Assembly: GCF_013283785.1 (NCBI RefSeq)
Contig: NZ_JABCPZ010000010.1
Location: 35,128 to 99,127 of the forward strand
DNA from: Nonomuraea antri
GTDB lineage: Bacteria; Actinomycetota; Actinomycetes; Streptosporangiales; Streptosporangiaceae
DNA length: 64,000 bases
Direction: 5' to 3'
A program made the translations under genes and the position numbers. Below the pieces are notes generated by a model. It did not search any database, had not been told where the DNA came from, and was given only the letters and a program-made list of their open reading frames with translations. Positions 15,007-23,290 of this stretch are shown here, piece after piece; position 1 is the stretch's first letter; every line of letters starts with the position of its first letter.

Positions 15007-17376
15007 TCAGATCACTCCTATCGCGCCGACGTACTGGAGCGACCGGTTCACGCTCACGCTCGTGGGTTCGGCCTGCGGATAGTGGTTGGTCACGTTGACC
15101 ACCGTGCGCGACAGTGCCCGGCCGCCGCCGAGTCCTTCGGGCACGTTGACCCCGGGTACTGACAGGTCTGGCATCGCGGTCTTCGCAGTGAGCGCCGCCG
15201 CCTTCTTCACGGAGGAGACGACGAGTCCGCGGGTCTTGTCGATGCCGATCGACATGCCACGCATCATGAAGTGCCCGATCTGGGCAAACACGCGTGATGG
15301 TGAGTTGATGCCGAGGGCGTCCTTGGCGCTCTTGACGATGTTGGAAAAGAAGCCGCTGACCTTGGCGTACAGGTTGGAGGCCAGCGACTGGAGCTTGCCC
15401 CAGAAGCCGTCCACGACCGACTGGGCTACGCCCGCCATTACCGAACCTATGTTCGATACCGCGTTCTTGATCTTGCCTGGCAGATCACGGAAGAAGCCGA
15501 CCAGCGTGGTTCCGAGCCACCTGCCAATACCGTTGACCAGGTCCGGAATGATGCTGTGCCCGATCAGCACGTTATAGAACCACTGGAACTTGGCGACCAC
15601 ACGTTCGATCCAAGGAACGATGATGTTGATCACTTCCGCGACCTTGACGGCGAAAGTCGCAAAGCCTTGCGTGAGCTTCGTCAGGAGGCCGATCATCGGG
15701 GACGACTTCAGGACCTGCTCGACGAACTTGACCGCCAATTCGGTAAAGATCGGGAGAAGAGGCTCAATTGCCTTAAAAAGGGATGAAAAGGCAGGAAAGA
15801 GCTGATTCTGGAGAATTGGGACAAGTTCCAGGAAAGGCGGCAGCAATGCGGTGATCACCGTGGCCGCCAATTGTCCCAAAAGCGACAAAACGGGCTCCAT
15901 GATCGGAGCGAGCGTCGCGAAGGCGGTCGAGATCAGCGACAGAACGGGAGCCAGCGCTTCCGCCAGCGCCGCGATCAGCGGCCCAAGTAGTGCCGCCAGA
16001 TTCGTGAGCGCGACACCCAGGGCCTGGCCGATAATGCCCGCAAGCTGGCCAATTACAGGAAGTAGTGGAGCGACTGCGGCGAGTGCTGTCGACAGTCCCT
16101 GACCCAGCGCGAGCAAGCCCGCCTGCAGCTCAGGCGAAGCGAACGCCTTTGAAAGCATTTCCGCAATTAGCGTCAGTCCAGGACCGAGCGCGGCCAGAGC
16201 CGGCCCGAGCGCCGAGACCGCAGCCGCCAGCCCCGGACCCAAGGCCGTCGCGATGGACGCGATGTGCGGCGCGACCTGCGCTGCCGCACCGGCCAGCGCC
16301 TTGAAGATCGGCATCAAGGCACTTCCGACAGCCGAAAGGCTCTGGAAGATCGTGACCAAGATCTTCTGGCCCTCAGCGCTCGACAGGAAGGCGTTGAGCT
16401 GATCAAGGAGCTGGCCCACCACGCCGAGCGCACCCTGCCCGCCCGACGACATCGCGGTGAAGATCGACTTTATGATGCCGACGACGTCACCAGCGACCTG
16501 GCCGAGCTGCCGAAACACATCGACGGCGGTCTGCATCCAATTAAAAGCGGAACCGCTTTTAGCAGCATTTGAAAGAAACTCGCCGAACCTCGTCGCCGCC
16601 GAAGCGATACCAGGGGCCAGCCCGGACGAGAACTGGGCACCCACAACCGCGATGTCGCGAAAGCCCGCCAGGACGGGCTCAATGGCAGGCCGCAGCGCGG
16701 CGACCGCCGACCGCAGCGACCCGAAGACACTCGTGATCGCCGACACCGTCGCCGAGGAGGACGCGAACCGTGCCACTGCCGCACCAGCGAGACCGAACTC
16801 CCCCGCAACGCCCTGCATCCCGCTGCGCAGCGGCCCAACCACGGCGTCCGCGACGGCCCGGATCTGCCCAGCCAGCGGCGCGAAGAACGCGTCCTGCACG
16901 GCGGACCGCAGCCCGTCCACGGCCGGCTTGACCGTGCGCAGCTCACGCGCAGCCGCCTGCGCCGCAGGTGACAGCCCCTTCAGACTCTCCTCGAACTTCT
17001 TCGGGTCGTCCCCCAGGGCCGCAGAGAAGGCGTCACCGACGCCGGTCAGCGCGATCTTGAGCGTGGCCAGCGCCGCCTGAGTCAGCGCGATCGCACCCGG
17101 CAGAGCAGCAACGATCCCGCCCGCCGGGGCCAACGCTGCAGCGAGACCGACCGCGCCCTGCGCGGCCGTCGCCATCGAGGCCGCCAGGAAGGCAGCCTTG
17201 AGCGCCGCGCCGGTGAACTGTAGGCCCACCGACCCCGCGCGCTTGGCGAGGCCGCCGATGTCGATGTCGACCTTCTTCGCGGCCTCCCGGACAGAGGACA
17301 TGAACCGGCGCACCGTGTGCGTGCCCCGATCCCGCACCTCGATCGTCGCGAACAACTCGCCGACATTCAGCGCCAC
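15007..17376 (-). CDS. Tail tape measure protein
   Basis: 789 residues, GTG start with AGGAGG nine bases upstream. Long, low-complexity helical and Ala/Gly/Leu-rich sequence with repeated hydrophobic segments (about 50-120 and 350-560), followed by a C-terminal region with a phage tape-measure motif (INSPSRVFAQIGHFMMRGMSIG). It sets tail length and probably helps DNA entry. The start overlaps the methyltransferase stop. One copy of the dispersed palindrome lies in frame inside it and encodes AAKSGSAF. Confidence 0.92.
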   Translation of the reverse strand: MALNVGELFATIEVRDRGTHTVRRFMSSVREAAKKVDIDIGGLAKRAGSVGLQFTGAALKAAFLAASMATAAQGAVGLAAALAPAGGIVAALPGAIALTQAALATLKIALTGVGDAFSAALGDDPKKFEESLKGLSPAAQAAARELRTVKPAVDGLRSAVQDAFFAPLAGQIRAVADAVVGPLRSGMQGVAGEFGLAGAAVARFASSSATVSAITSVFGSLRSAVAALRPAIEPVLAGFRDIAVVGAQFSSGLAPGIASAATRFGEFLSNAAKSGSAFNWMQTAVDVFRQLGQVAGDVVGIIKSIFTAMSSGGQGALGVVGQLLDQLNAFLSSAEGQKILVTIFQSLSAVGSALMPIFKALAGAAAQVAPHIASIATALGPGLAAAVSALGPALAALGPGLTLIAEMLSKAFASPELQAGLLALGQGLSTALAAVAPLLPVIGQLAGIIGQALGVALTNLAALLGPLIAALAEALAPVLSLISTAFATLAPIMEPVLSLLGQLAATVITALLPPFLELVPILQNQLFPAFSSLFKAIEPLLPIFTELAVKFVEQVLKSSPMIGLLTKLTQGFATFAVKVAEVINIIVPWIERVVAKFQWFYNVLIGHSIIPDLVNGIGRWLGTTLVGFFRDLPGKIKNAVSNIGSVMAGVAQSVVDGFWGKLQSLASNLYAKVSGFFSNIVKSAKDALGINSPSRVFAQIGHFMMRGMSIGIDKTRGLVVSSVKKAAALTAKTAMPDLSVPGVNVPEGLGGGRALSRTVVNVTNHYPQAEPTSVSVNRSLQYVGAIGVI
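16541..16563 (-). repeat. Dispersed palindromic element, copy 2 (inside the tape measure gene)
   Basis: On the - strand: GCTAAAAGCGG, spacer TT, CCGCTTTTAA. Translated in frame as AKSGSAF, so the coding sequence tolerates it. Confidence 0.75.
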
Positions 17377-18068
17377 CGGGATTCACCTCCTGAGGTCTGG
17401 ACTGGGGTGAAGCCAGCGGAACGCTGGTCAAGGACAGCCCGAGCGATGAACTCGGTGTAGGCGGGAGGAATCGCCTGCCGGATCTCCCGGCGGGCGCTGG
17501 TCCAGTCGATGCCCATGGCCTGCTGCCACTCGGCGACGGACCCCTTGCCACCGCCTTTGCCGTACACCGCGATGTACGGGCCCTGGTGCCACTCGCCATG
17601 GCGGTAGCCGGCGACACGGCCGCGGTGCTGCGGATGCTCGGGCTGCTCGACGCGGATGCCGCCGAGCTCGAACCATCGGTGCCGCAGCACCGCCAGCTCG
17701 GGGAACATCGCGCCGCACAGCATCAGGTCCCGCTTGATCGGCGCGGTCGGGACGTTCTCGATCACCCACGGCCGGCCGGTCGCCTCCAGAGCCCGCCGCG
17801 TCTCCGCGATGAGGTCCGGGTAGACACGGCGGCCCTGGTTCGTGCCGGTCGTCAACGTCGCGAACGCCTGACACGGCGGCGACGCGTGGATCAGGTCAAA
17901 CTCATGGCCGTGCGCGGCGATGTACTCGATCGCGTCGCCGCGCACGAACTCATCCCCGCAGTAGCGCGGCATCGGCCGGATATCCACGCCGACGACGTGG
18001 ACCCCGACGCGCTGGTAGCCGCGAGTCGCCCCGCCCACACCACAGAACGCGTCAAGGACACGCCTCAC
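17367..18068 (-). CDS. C5-cytosine DNA methyltransferase embedded in the tail operon
   Basis: 233 residues, GTG start in a GTGA overlap with the tail chaperone. Motif I DAFCGVGGATRGY (6-18), catalytic motif IV SPPCQ (Cys66) and motif VI ENV (104-106) are present. It is shorter than most C5 enzymes (usually over 300), so the target-recognition region is small. Its 3' end overlaps the tape measure start. A methyltransferase between chaperone and tape measure genes is unusual and implies late expression, perhaps marking packaged DNA against host restriction. Confidence 0.88.
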   Translation of the reverse strand: MRRVLDAFCGVGGATRGYQRVGVHVVGVDIRPMPRYCGDEFVRGDAIEYIAAHGHEFDLIHASPPCQAFATLTTGTNQGRRVYPDLIAETRRALEATGRPWVIENVPTAPIKRDLMLCGAMFPELAVLRHRWFELGGIRVEQPEHPQHRGRVAGYRHGEWHQGPYIAVYGKGGGKGSVAEWQQAMGIDWTSARREIRQAIPPAYTEFIARAVLDQRSAGFTPVQTSGGESRWR

Positions 18069-18406
18069 CGCCGCCCCTCGGGGTCCAGCGAGCGGGCCAG
18101 CCGCGAGTCACACGTCAACAGTCCGAGCAGCCGCGCCCGCAGCCACCGCCACGACCGGGTCCGCAGCACGCCCGGCTCGCCGACGTCGATGCCGAACGTC
18201 TCGTGCAGGTCCGGCTCGACGAGCGCCCAACGGTTCAGGATGTCGTGCCAGGAGACGGTGCGGCCTTTCGAGACCGAGAGGCCGTCGTCCGGGTCGTAGT
18301 AGTCGCGGATCCCCGAGATCGGGTCGATTTCGCCGCCGCGGCTGTCGCCCGGCGCGTCGCCCGATTCGGGGCCGGGGCTTCCCCCGTCGTACCGCCCGAG
18401 GCCCAC
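18065..18406 (-). CDS. Tail assembly chaperone, frameshift extension (T part)
   Basis: This frame has no ribosome site of its own. It is in the -1 frame relative to the G part, which it joins at the GGGGGAA run. The extension carries a conserved-looking core (SWHDILNRWALVEPDLHETFGID) as expected for a domain that binds the tape measure protein. The fused G-T product would run from 18759 to 18065. Confidence 0.75.
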   Translation of the reverse strand: MGLGRYDGGSPGPESGDAPGDSRGGEIDPISGIRDYYDPDDGLSVSKGRTVSWHDILNRWALVEPDLHETFGIDVGEPGVLRTRSWRWLRARLLGLLTCDSRLARSLDPEGRR

Positions 18407-18759
18407 ACCTTCGCGGCAGCGTCCTTACCGGCCGCGATCCACACCAGCGCGGTCGCGCCGACGTGCTGGATCTTGGGCCAGCTCACCCCGTCCGCGCGCA
18501 GCTCGTCCCAGGTCGGGCCGAGGATGCGCTGGTACAGGTCGCGCTCCTCTTCGTCGTTCAGCACGACCTCGACCAGCTCGGTGAGCTTGGGGTCGTCCAC
18601 CGCCTGGCCCTGCTCGGCCGCCAGGCCGGCGTGCATGAGCCGCTGGCACAGCAGGCCGACCTCGGCGTCCGGGGCGGGGACGCGATACCACTTCCCGCCC
18701 ACGGGGAGCGGCAGCGAGTCGTCGAAGAAGTCGTCGAGGTCCTGGAACTGGGTCGTCAC
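18235..18759 (-). CDS. Tail assembly chaperone (G part)
   Basis: 174 residues if translation stays in frame; GTG start in a GTGA overlap with the major tail protein. Residues 1-115 (FQDLDDFFDDSLPLPVGGKW onward) are well-behaved protein. The last 60 residues are low-complexity Thr/Ser/Arg, as expected for a tail read past the normal shift point. Chaperones of this type coat the tape measure protein during tail assembly. Confidence 0.82.
   Translation of the reverse strand: MTTQFQDLDDFFDDSLPLPVGGKWYRVPAPDAEVGLLCQRLMHAGLAAEQGQAVDDPKLTELVEVVLNDEEERDLYQRILGPTWDELRADGVSWPKIQHVGATALVWIAAGKDAAAKVWASGGTTGEAPAPNRATRRATAAAAKSTRSRGSATTTTRTTASRSRKAAPSPGTTS
18379..18385 (-). other. Probable -1 ribosomal frameshift site GGGGGAA
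   Basis: Zero-frame codons ACG GGG GAA become GGG GGA after a one-base backward slip. The two chaperone frames differ by exactly -1. Only the P-site Gly codon re-pairs perfectly, so the site is not the textbook XXXYYYZ heptamer. Confidence 0.6.
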
Positions 18760-19232
18760 GGAGTGGCCACCGGGTTCTCGATCTCGATCGGTGCACCCTG
18801 CCCGAGGAGGGTGAAGTTGAAGGGCTCCAAGTCGGTGACCGACCCGCCCTTGGTGAACTCGCTGACGGTGCAGACGCCCCGGTAGGCGTCCGGCGCGCCG
18901 TCCCGGCGGTACCACCTGACCGGGATGTTCGCGCCGAAGCCCACCTTCCGGGCGGCCTGCCGGATGGCTTCCTGACCCGGGTCGGCGGTGAACACCGCGG
19001 CGTCGGTCCGCTTGCGGCGGCCTTCGGCCTCGATCTGCCAGGTCCGGCCGGTCACGACCGAGGAACCCCAGCCCTCTTCGTCGTCGAAGTCGCCGTCGTC
19101 CTCCGTGTTATCGTCCGTGGTCTCCTGGAAGCTGGTGAGGCCCCGCACGGGGAGCCACGTAGGGTTCTCCAGGTCGGGCCCAGTGCCGACGTCGAGCTTC
19201 CAGTCCTTCGCGAGCAGGGAACGCAGCCCCAT
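18756..19232 (-). CDS. Major tail (tube) protein
   Basis: 158 residues; the ATG at 19232 is chosen because AAGGAG lies five bases upstream (an upstream GTG is too close). Acidic N-terminal half with TWLPVRGLTSF and DDEEGWGSSVVTGRTWQIE, then a beta-rich half ending LEPFNFTLLGQG, typical of siphovirus tube proteins. Position directly before the frameshifted chaperones supports this. Confidence 0.82.
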   Translation of the reverse strand: MGLRSLLAKDWKLDVGTGPDLENPTWLPVRGLTSFQETTDDNTEDDGDFDDEEGWGSSVVTGRTWQIEAEGRRKRTDAAVFTADPGQEAIRQAARKVGFGANIPVRWYRRDGAPDAYRGVCTVSEFTKGGSVTDLEPFNFTLLGQGAPIEIENPVATP

Positions 19233-19261
19233 GATCACTCCTTAAATGGGCATGCAAAAGC

Positions 19262-19285
19262 GCTGAAAGCGGAACCGCTTTCAGC
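19262..19285 (-). repeat. Dispersed 24-bp palindromic element, copy 3
   Basis: Perfect inverted repeat: GCTGAAAGCGG, two-base spacer, CCGCTTTCAGC. It lies 12 bases after the stop of the tail terminator gene and 29 bases before the tail tube start. Confidence 0.8.
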
Positions 19286-19297
19286 AGATGCGTCAGG

Positions 19298-19741
19298 TCA
19301 GCCGCGATGCGGCGACGGGCGATGAGCCATCAGGTCGAAAGAGTCCGCCCGCTCCCACCGGCCCGAGCTGTCGCGGCCGAGCGGAGCGACCAGCGTGCGG
19401 CGCGCGAGCAGCACGTGCACGCCCGTCGAGAGCGTGTGATTGGCCAGGCCGTGGATCGCGTCGAACACGTCGTCCGCGAGATCATCCACCAGCCGTGGGT
19501 CCGTCTTGGCGCGGAATCGGGCCTGCATCTGCACGGCCGAGTCCGGCTGCTCAACGTCGTCACCGTCCTGGCCCACGCCGTAAACCGCCAGCGCAATCGC
19601 GGTGTCCGGCTTGGCCGGAAGACCACCTATGGTGATCGCCGTCTGCTCGTCGGCGTAGATGCCGTTCGGGTTCCAGTCGGCTACGCCGGCCTCGCCGAGC
19701 AGGACCGCGAACCCGGTCAGCAGGTCGCGTGTCCAGCTCAC
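19298..19741 (-). CDS. Tail terminator / minor tail protein
   Basis: 147 residues, GTG start in a GTGA overlap. The fold hints (ITIGGLPAKPDTAIALAVYG, then QARFRAKTDPRLVDDLADDVFDAI) match the small alpha/beta tail-completion proteins that lie between the HK97-gp10-like gene and the tube gene in siphoviruses. Assigned from order and size as much as sequence. Confidence 0.65.
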   Translation of the reverse strand: MSWTRDLLTGFAVLLGEAGVADWNPNGIYADEQTAITIGGLPAKPDTAIALAVYGVGQDGDDVEQPDSAVQMQARFRAKTDPRLVDDLADDVFDAIHGLANHTLSTGVHVLLARRTLVAPLGRDSSGRWERADSFDLMAHRPSPHRG

Positions 19742-20091
19742 TTCAGCACCTCGCGGATCGGCTTGGCGATCAGCAGCTTGACCACCTCCGCCTCCTCCCG
19801 GACTGCGCGCTCCAAGAACTTCGGCGTCCGGCCTTCCTTGTGGTGGAGATACAGATCTTCGTGCTGCACCTTCGCGTAGGGCGTGTTGTAGCGGACGACG
19901 GCGAGCAGGCTCCTGCGTCGAACGAGGGCCTTGCCCGACCGCTCCAGCGCGCCCTTGTCATGGGGGACGCGCTGGTTGGACACCGCCAGCACATGCTCAG
20001 CAGCTAGCCGCAGTCCATCGGCGGCTGCGTTCCGGATCAGCTCGGTGATCTCTTCCTCGCTGATTCGCGAGTTGAAGTCGGCGTTGGCCAT
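19738..20091 (-). CDS. HK97 gp10-like head-tail joining protein
   Basis: 117 residues; the ATG at 20091 overlaps the upstream stop. Helical N-terminus, then AEHVLAVSNQRVPHDKGALERSG and RYNTPYAKVQHEDLYLHHKEGRTPKFLERAV, the usual pattern of the gp10-like family. Part of the chain of coupled connector genes. Confidence 0.75.
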   Translation of the reverse strand: MANADFNSRISEEEITELIRNAAADGLRLAAEHVLAVSNQRVPHDKGALERSGKALVRRRSLLAVVRYNTPYAKVQHEDLYLHHKEGRTPKFLERAVREEAEVVKLLIAKPIREVLK

Positions 20092-20399
20092 CAGCGGCAC
20101 ACCACCTCAACGTGATCCGGCGTCGGCAGCCCGCCGCCGTCGCGGGAGAAGGACGTGATGACGGTGGTCTGCCGTCCGTTGACGGTGACCCTGCTCCCTT
20201 CCGGGCAGATGGTGCCCGGTGGGAGAAACACGGTCGTGTCGGAGACAACCTCGGCCCCTTGGGCGTCCCTGACCAGCCTGCGCTCGTCGTCCACGAGGCA
20301 GCGGGACTCGAACGCCGGCCCGAACACCGGCCCGTACGCGCCATCCCCCTGAAACGGTTCGATGGTCGCCTTGTGACGCAGCAGCCACTCGGGCAGCAT
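20091..20399 (-). CDS. Head-closure / head-tail stopper protein
   Basis: 102 residues, ATG in a TGATG overlap. Beta-rich with a central CLVDDERRLVRDAQGAEVVSD and a VTVNGRQTTVI turn, as in stopper proteins of siphoviruses. Assignment is from size, order and general pattern. Confidence 0.65.
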   Translation of the reverse strand: MLPEWLLRHKATIEPFQGDGAYGPVFGPAFESRCLVDDERRLVRDAQGAEVVSDTTVFLPPGTICPEGSRVTVNGRQTTVITSFSRDGGGLPTPDHVEVVCR

Positions 20400-20788
20400 C
20401 ACCACACGCTCCCGTCGAGGATGTAGCCGGGCAGCAGCCCGGCCCGCTGCAGAATCGACGAGGCGTCCGGGGAGTACCGCGGGGGCGGCGCGTCACCGGC
20501 GCCGCCACGTTCCAGCCGGACCGAGCCGATGCTGACCGATTTGAACGCTGCGGCTACGCCGAACTCGTCGCCCACGGCGATCGTCCACGCGACCTGCGCG
20601 CACGTCGCCCGCTTCATCGCCGCAGCGTCCTCGGGCCGGGTCGGCAGGCCGGCGTCGTCGGTCGGGTAGATCGAGGCGAACAGCAACTCGTCGACCCGCT
20701 CCGACGCGCGCTCCAGCCGCCGCTCGATGTCGTCGGGCGCGGCCTGGCCCGTGTATGCCGTGTAGTCGGCGGCGTTCGCGTACGCCAT
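20399..20788 (-). CDS. Head-tail adaptor (gp6-like)
   Basis: 129 residues, ATG start. Opens with YTAYTGQAAPDDIERRLERASERVDELL, the helical start typical of phage head-tail connector proteins. The helices continue to about residue 80, then a Gly/Pro loop. Coupled to the next gene. Confidence 0.75.
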   Translation of the reverse strand: MAYANAADYTAYTGQAAPDDIERRLERASERVDELLFASIYPTDDAGLPTRPEDAAAMKRATCAQVAWTIAVGDEFGVAAAFKSVSIGSVRLERGGAGDAPPPRYSPDASSILQRAGLLPGYILDGSVW

Positions 20789-20790
20789 AG

Positions 20791-21135
20791 CTACACCGGC
20801 AGTTCGAGAACCACGACCGACACGCCGACCGGGTCGGAGTAGTCGATGTAGACCTTGCCGTTGGTCTGCCGGTAGATCGGCTTGAATGCGGGGATCAGCA
20901 CGTCACCCGTGTTCGCTGGGATGACGTAAGGCTTGTCCACGATGTCCTGGCCGTCCACGGTCGCCGGGATCTGCACCGTCACCGTGCGCGCCGACGCATT
21001 GGTGTTCTTCACCCGCAGCATCCGCCGCTCCGAGTGGACGAACATGTGCCCGTCCGCGATGGCCGGCGTGAGCGCGGTGGTGAGGTCCAGTCCCGTGCGC
21101 GGCACGGGGACGGCAGTCAGGTCAGTCCTCGCCAT
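20791..21135 (-). CDS. Small beta-rich structural protein
   Basis: 114 residues, ATG start. HSERRMLRVKNTNASARTVTVQIPA suggests an immunoglobulin- or jelly-roll-like beta domain. Its place after the capsid gene fits a capsid decoration or connector role, but I cannot decide which. Confidence 0.65.
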   Translation of the reverse strand: MARTDLTAVPVPRTGLDLTTALTPAIADGHMFVHSERRMLRVKNTNASARTVTVQIPATVDGQDIVDKPYVIPANTGDVLIPAFKPIYRQTNGKVYIDYSDPVGVSVVVLELPV

Positions 21136-21400
21136 TGGGTTCTCCCCCGAATTCCTCGATGAGCGCGGCCTTGCTCAGCGACTTGGCGTCGGCTTCGGGC
21201 ATGCCGCAGGCGACCGCGTACTCGACCCACACGGCCTTGATGTCGTGATCGGACGGGCGGCCCAGCCCAGCCGGGCCGGGCTCGTCGGCGGGCTCAGGCC
21301 CGCCGACGATGCTCCAGTTGTCCAACATGTCCAGGCAGGGGTCCCGCTGTTCGAGCGGGACCACCTGCCCGGTGTTGGAGTTGCGGTAGACGAACGTCAC
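21122..21400 (-). CDS. Small protein following the capsid gene
   Basis: 92 residues, ATG in an ATGA overlap with the capsid stop. The C-terminal part (DHDIKAVWVEYAVACGMPEA, KAALIEEFG) is a short helical module often seen in actinophage head genes. Role unknown. Confidence 0.65.
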   Translation of the reverse strand: MTFVYRNSNTGQVVPLEQRDPCLDMLDNWSIVGGPEPADEPGPAGLGRPSDHDIKAVWVEYAVACGMPEADAKSLSKAALIEEFGGEPNGED

Positions 21401-22338
21401 GCCGCCTGCACCCCGTGGATGAGGACGGCCCGGTGGGGGTCGAGCGTCTTGACGCCGTAGAGGCAGTCCACGCTGACGATGTCTTGCTTCTTCGAGATGT
21501 CGTAGTCCATCACCACGCGGACGCCGAACCCCTTGTAGCTCTCCACCGCGGCGTTGGCCGCGCCCTGCGGGAGGACGAGAGGCCTGGTCACGAGGGCGAA
21601 CGCGGTCCTGTGGAAGCCCACGCCGATCTCGGTGTTCGGCTGACCCACCGGCGGCGCCGCGGTCGGGGCATCGATGTTCTGGGTCTGGAAGGCATCGAAC
21701 CCGAACACGCGCCTGCCCAGGCTCGCCTCACGCAGACCGTCCGTCGTGCCCGACGTGTCAGCCTGGTGGAACAGCGGGTCCGACAGCCACTTCGCCTCGA
21801 TCTCCGGGCCGACCACCAGGTGACGGTCCGCCGCCGGGACGTTGCGCTGGTTCAGCACGCGCCTGGCGTCGATGGCCGTCTTCGGGTCGTCGTACGGGTG
21901 GATCGCGTTGCCGGTCACGCCCGTGATCGGCGCGTTCGCCACGCCGACGCGCTGCACGATGTCGGCGCGCAGCGACAGGATGTCCCGGTCGATCTTCTGG
22001 CTGATCGCCTCCATCGCGGGGTTGAGGAGCTGCGTGCCGAAGTCCTCGATCTCCAGCGTGAGCTCTTCCGACGTCACGCTGAAGCTGACGTCGGCGAAGT
22101 GGTTCAGCGTGATCGGCACGCTGCCCTCGGACGCGTTCTGGATCTGGATGCCGGTCGCGCGATCGAACTCGTTCGCCGTGAAGACGGCCGGCTTCCGCAC
22201 GGAGATCGTGTCGCCGACGCGAGAGACGAACTCCTCCTCATAGTCGCGGTGGACGAGCTGCGCCATGACACAGGTCTCGTACAGCGTGGCCAGCGCCGCC
22301 TTGGCGATGATCGACGGGGTCAGAAAAGTGTTAGCCAT
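21397..22338 (-). CDS. Major capsid protein
   Basis: 313 residues, ATG start. NTFLTPSIIAKAALATLYET, then TISVRKPAVFTANEF and SFSVTSEELTLEIEDF resemble the P22-coat-like branch of HK97-fold capsid proteins. The end carries a receptor-like beta region (SYKGFGVRVVMDYDISKK). It follows the scaffold gene, as expected. Confidence 0.88.
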   Translation of the reverse strand: MANTFLTPSIIAKAALATLYETCVMAQLVHRDYEEEFVSRVGDTISVRKPAVFTANEFDRATGIQIQNASEGSVPITLNHFADVSFSVTSEELTLEIEDFGTQLLNPAMEAISQKIDRDILSLRADIVQRVGVANAPITGVTGNAIHPYDDPKTAIDARRVLNQRNVPAADRHLVVGPEIEAKWLSDPLFHQADTSGTTDGLREASLGRRVFGFDAFQTQNIDAPTAAPPVGQPNTEIGVGFHRTAFALVTRPLVLPQGAANAAVESYKGFGVRVVMDYDISKKQDIVSVDCLYGVKTLDPHRAVLIHGVQAA

Positions 22339-22362
22339 TCGGGCCTTTCAACTCCTTTGGAA

Positions 22363-22386
22363 GCTAAAAGCGACTCCGCTTTCAGC
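22363..22386 (-). repeat. Dispersed palindromic element, copy 4
   Basis: On the - strand: GCTGAAAGCGG, spacer AG, TCGCTTTTAGC. Its left half supplies the TGA stop of the scaffold gene; the capsid start is 24 bases further on. Confidence 0.75.
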
Positions 22387-23215
22387 GGTCAGACGAGGCG
22401 CGCTTCCTACGCAGGGCGCGGAACTCGTCGATGGAGGGCTCGGAACTCGGCGCTCGCTCACCAGGCCCGCCGGTGAACTCACCCCCCGAGCGCGCGGGCG
22501 GCCCCGCCTGGGAAGCCGCCTTGAACTTCGGGTTGTTCTCCACCGCCGTCTGAATGGTCTCGGCCAGGCTGGTGGAGAAGTTGTCGGCGTCCGGGTCCAT
22601 GTCCCGGACCGCCTTCAGAAAAGACCTGGAATCGAGCAGGGCGTCCGGGTCCGCACCGACCTTCTGGCTGGCGCGATGCACCGCGAGCTCGATCAGCGCG
22701 CGGCGGTGCCGCTCACGCTCCTTGTCGCGCTCGGCCGCCGTGGTGTCCCGCTCGGCCGTCAGCGTCTCGATCACCTGCTCGGGCGAAGGCGGCGTCTCCT
22801 CAGCCGCCAGACCCAGGGCCTTGGCGATCTGCTGGGCGAAGTCCGACTTCACCTGGTTGGTGATCTCCTCCTGCGACGGCCCCTGCTGCTTGGTGGCCTC
22901 GTCGGCCGACTTCTGCGCATCGGCCAGCCGGGTACGGTAGTCCCCAGCCTCCTTCCGCGCGTCCTTGATGAGCTTCTGCGCCCACGAAGGAAGTTGGTCC
23001 ACGCGCCGGGCGTCCGGGTTGACCGGCTCGTCGACCGCGGGCTCCTCGGGCGGCGTGACCCCGGTCTCGGCAGGCGAGATCTGCGCATCCTGCTGCTCCG
23101 ACTGGCCTTCGCCGTCCTCGGGTGCGCCACCAGCGATCAGGTAGATCGGGGTGACGCCGTCCTTGCGGTAGCCGAGCAGCGCGCCAGGCGTGGTCGGCAG
23201 GGTGTTTTCGAGCAT
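22382..23215 (-). CDS. Capsid scaffolding protein
   Basis: 277 residues. I prefer the ATG at 23215 (AGGAGG upstream) to the TTG at 23251, which follows a terminator hairpin directly. Acidic Pro/Glu-rich N-terminus, a long charged helix (about 85-195, with ERDTTAAERDKERERHRRAL), and a basic C-terminus (FRALRRKRASSDR) that could bind the shell. The typical layout is scaffold, then capsid. Confidence 0.82.
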   Translation of the reverse strand: MLENTLPTTPGALLGYRKDGVTPIYLIAGGAPEDGEGQSEQQDAQISPAETGVTPPEEPAVDEPVNPDARRVDQLPSWAQKLIKDARKEAGDYRTRLADAQKSADEATKQQGPSQEEITNQVKSDFAQQIAKALGLAAEETPPSPEQVIETLTAERDTTAAERDKERERHRRALIELAVHRASQKVGADPDALLDSRSFLKAVRDMDPDADNFSTSLAETIQTAVENNPKFKAASQAGPPARSGGEFTGGPGERAPSSEPSIDEFRALRRKRASSDR

Positions 23216-23255
23216 GACGAGATCGCCCTCCTGGAGCGTGTCGTCGGACAAGGGA

Positions 23256-23278
23256 AAGGCCCGCGCCAGGCGGGCCTT
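23256..23278 (-). terminator. Hairpin between the RMF-like and scaffold genes
   Basis: AAGGCCCGC and its complement around a five-base loop, followed on the - strand by TCCCTT. It may cause partial termination or RNA processing before the highly expressed scaffold and capsid genes. Confidence 0.6.
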
Positions 23279-23290
23279 GAGAGGGGGCGT

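Noticed and set aside
18235..18400. Thr/Ser/Arg-rich tail of the G chaperone as a functional domain
   Set aside because: It is low-complexity and is the out-of-frame reading of the T extension.
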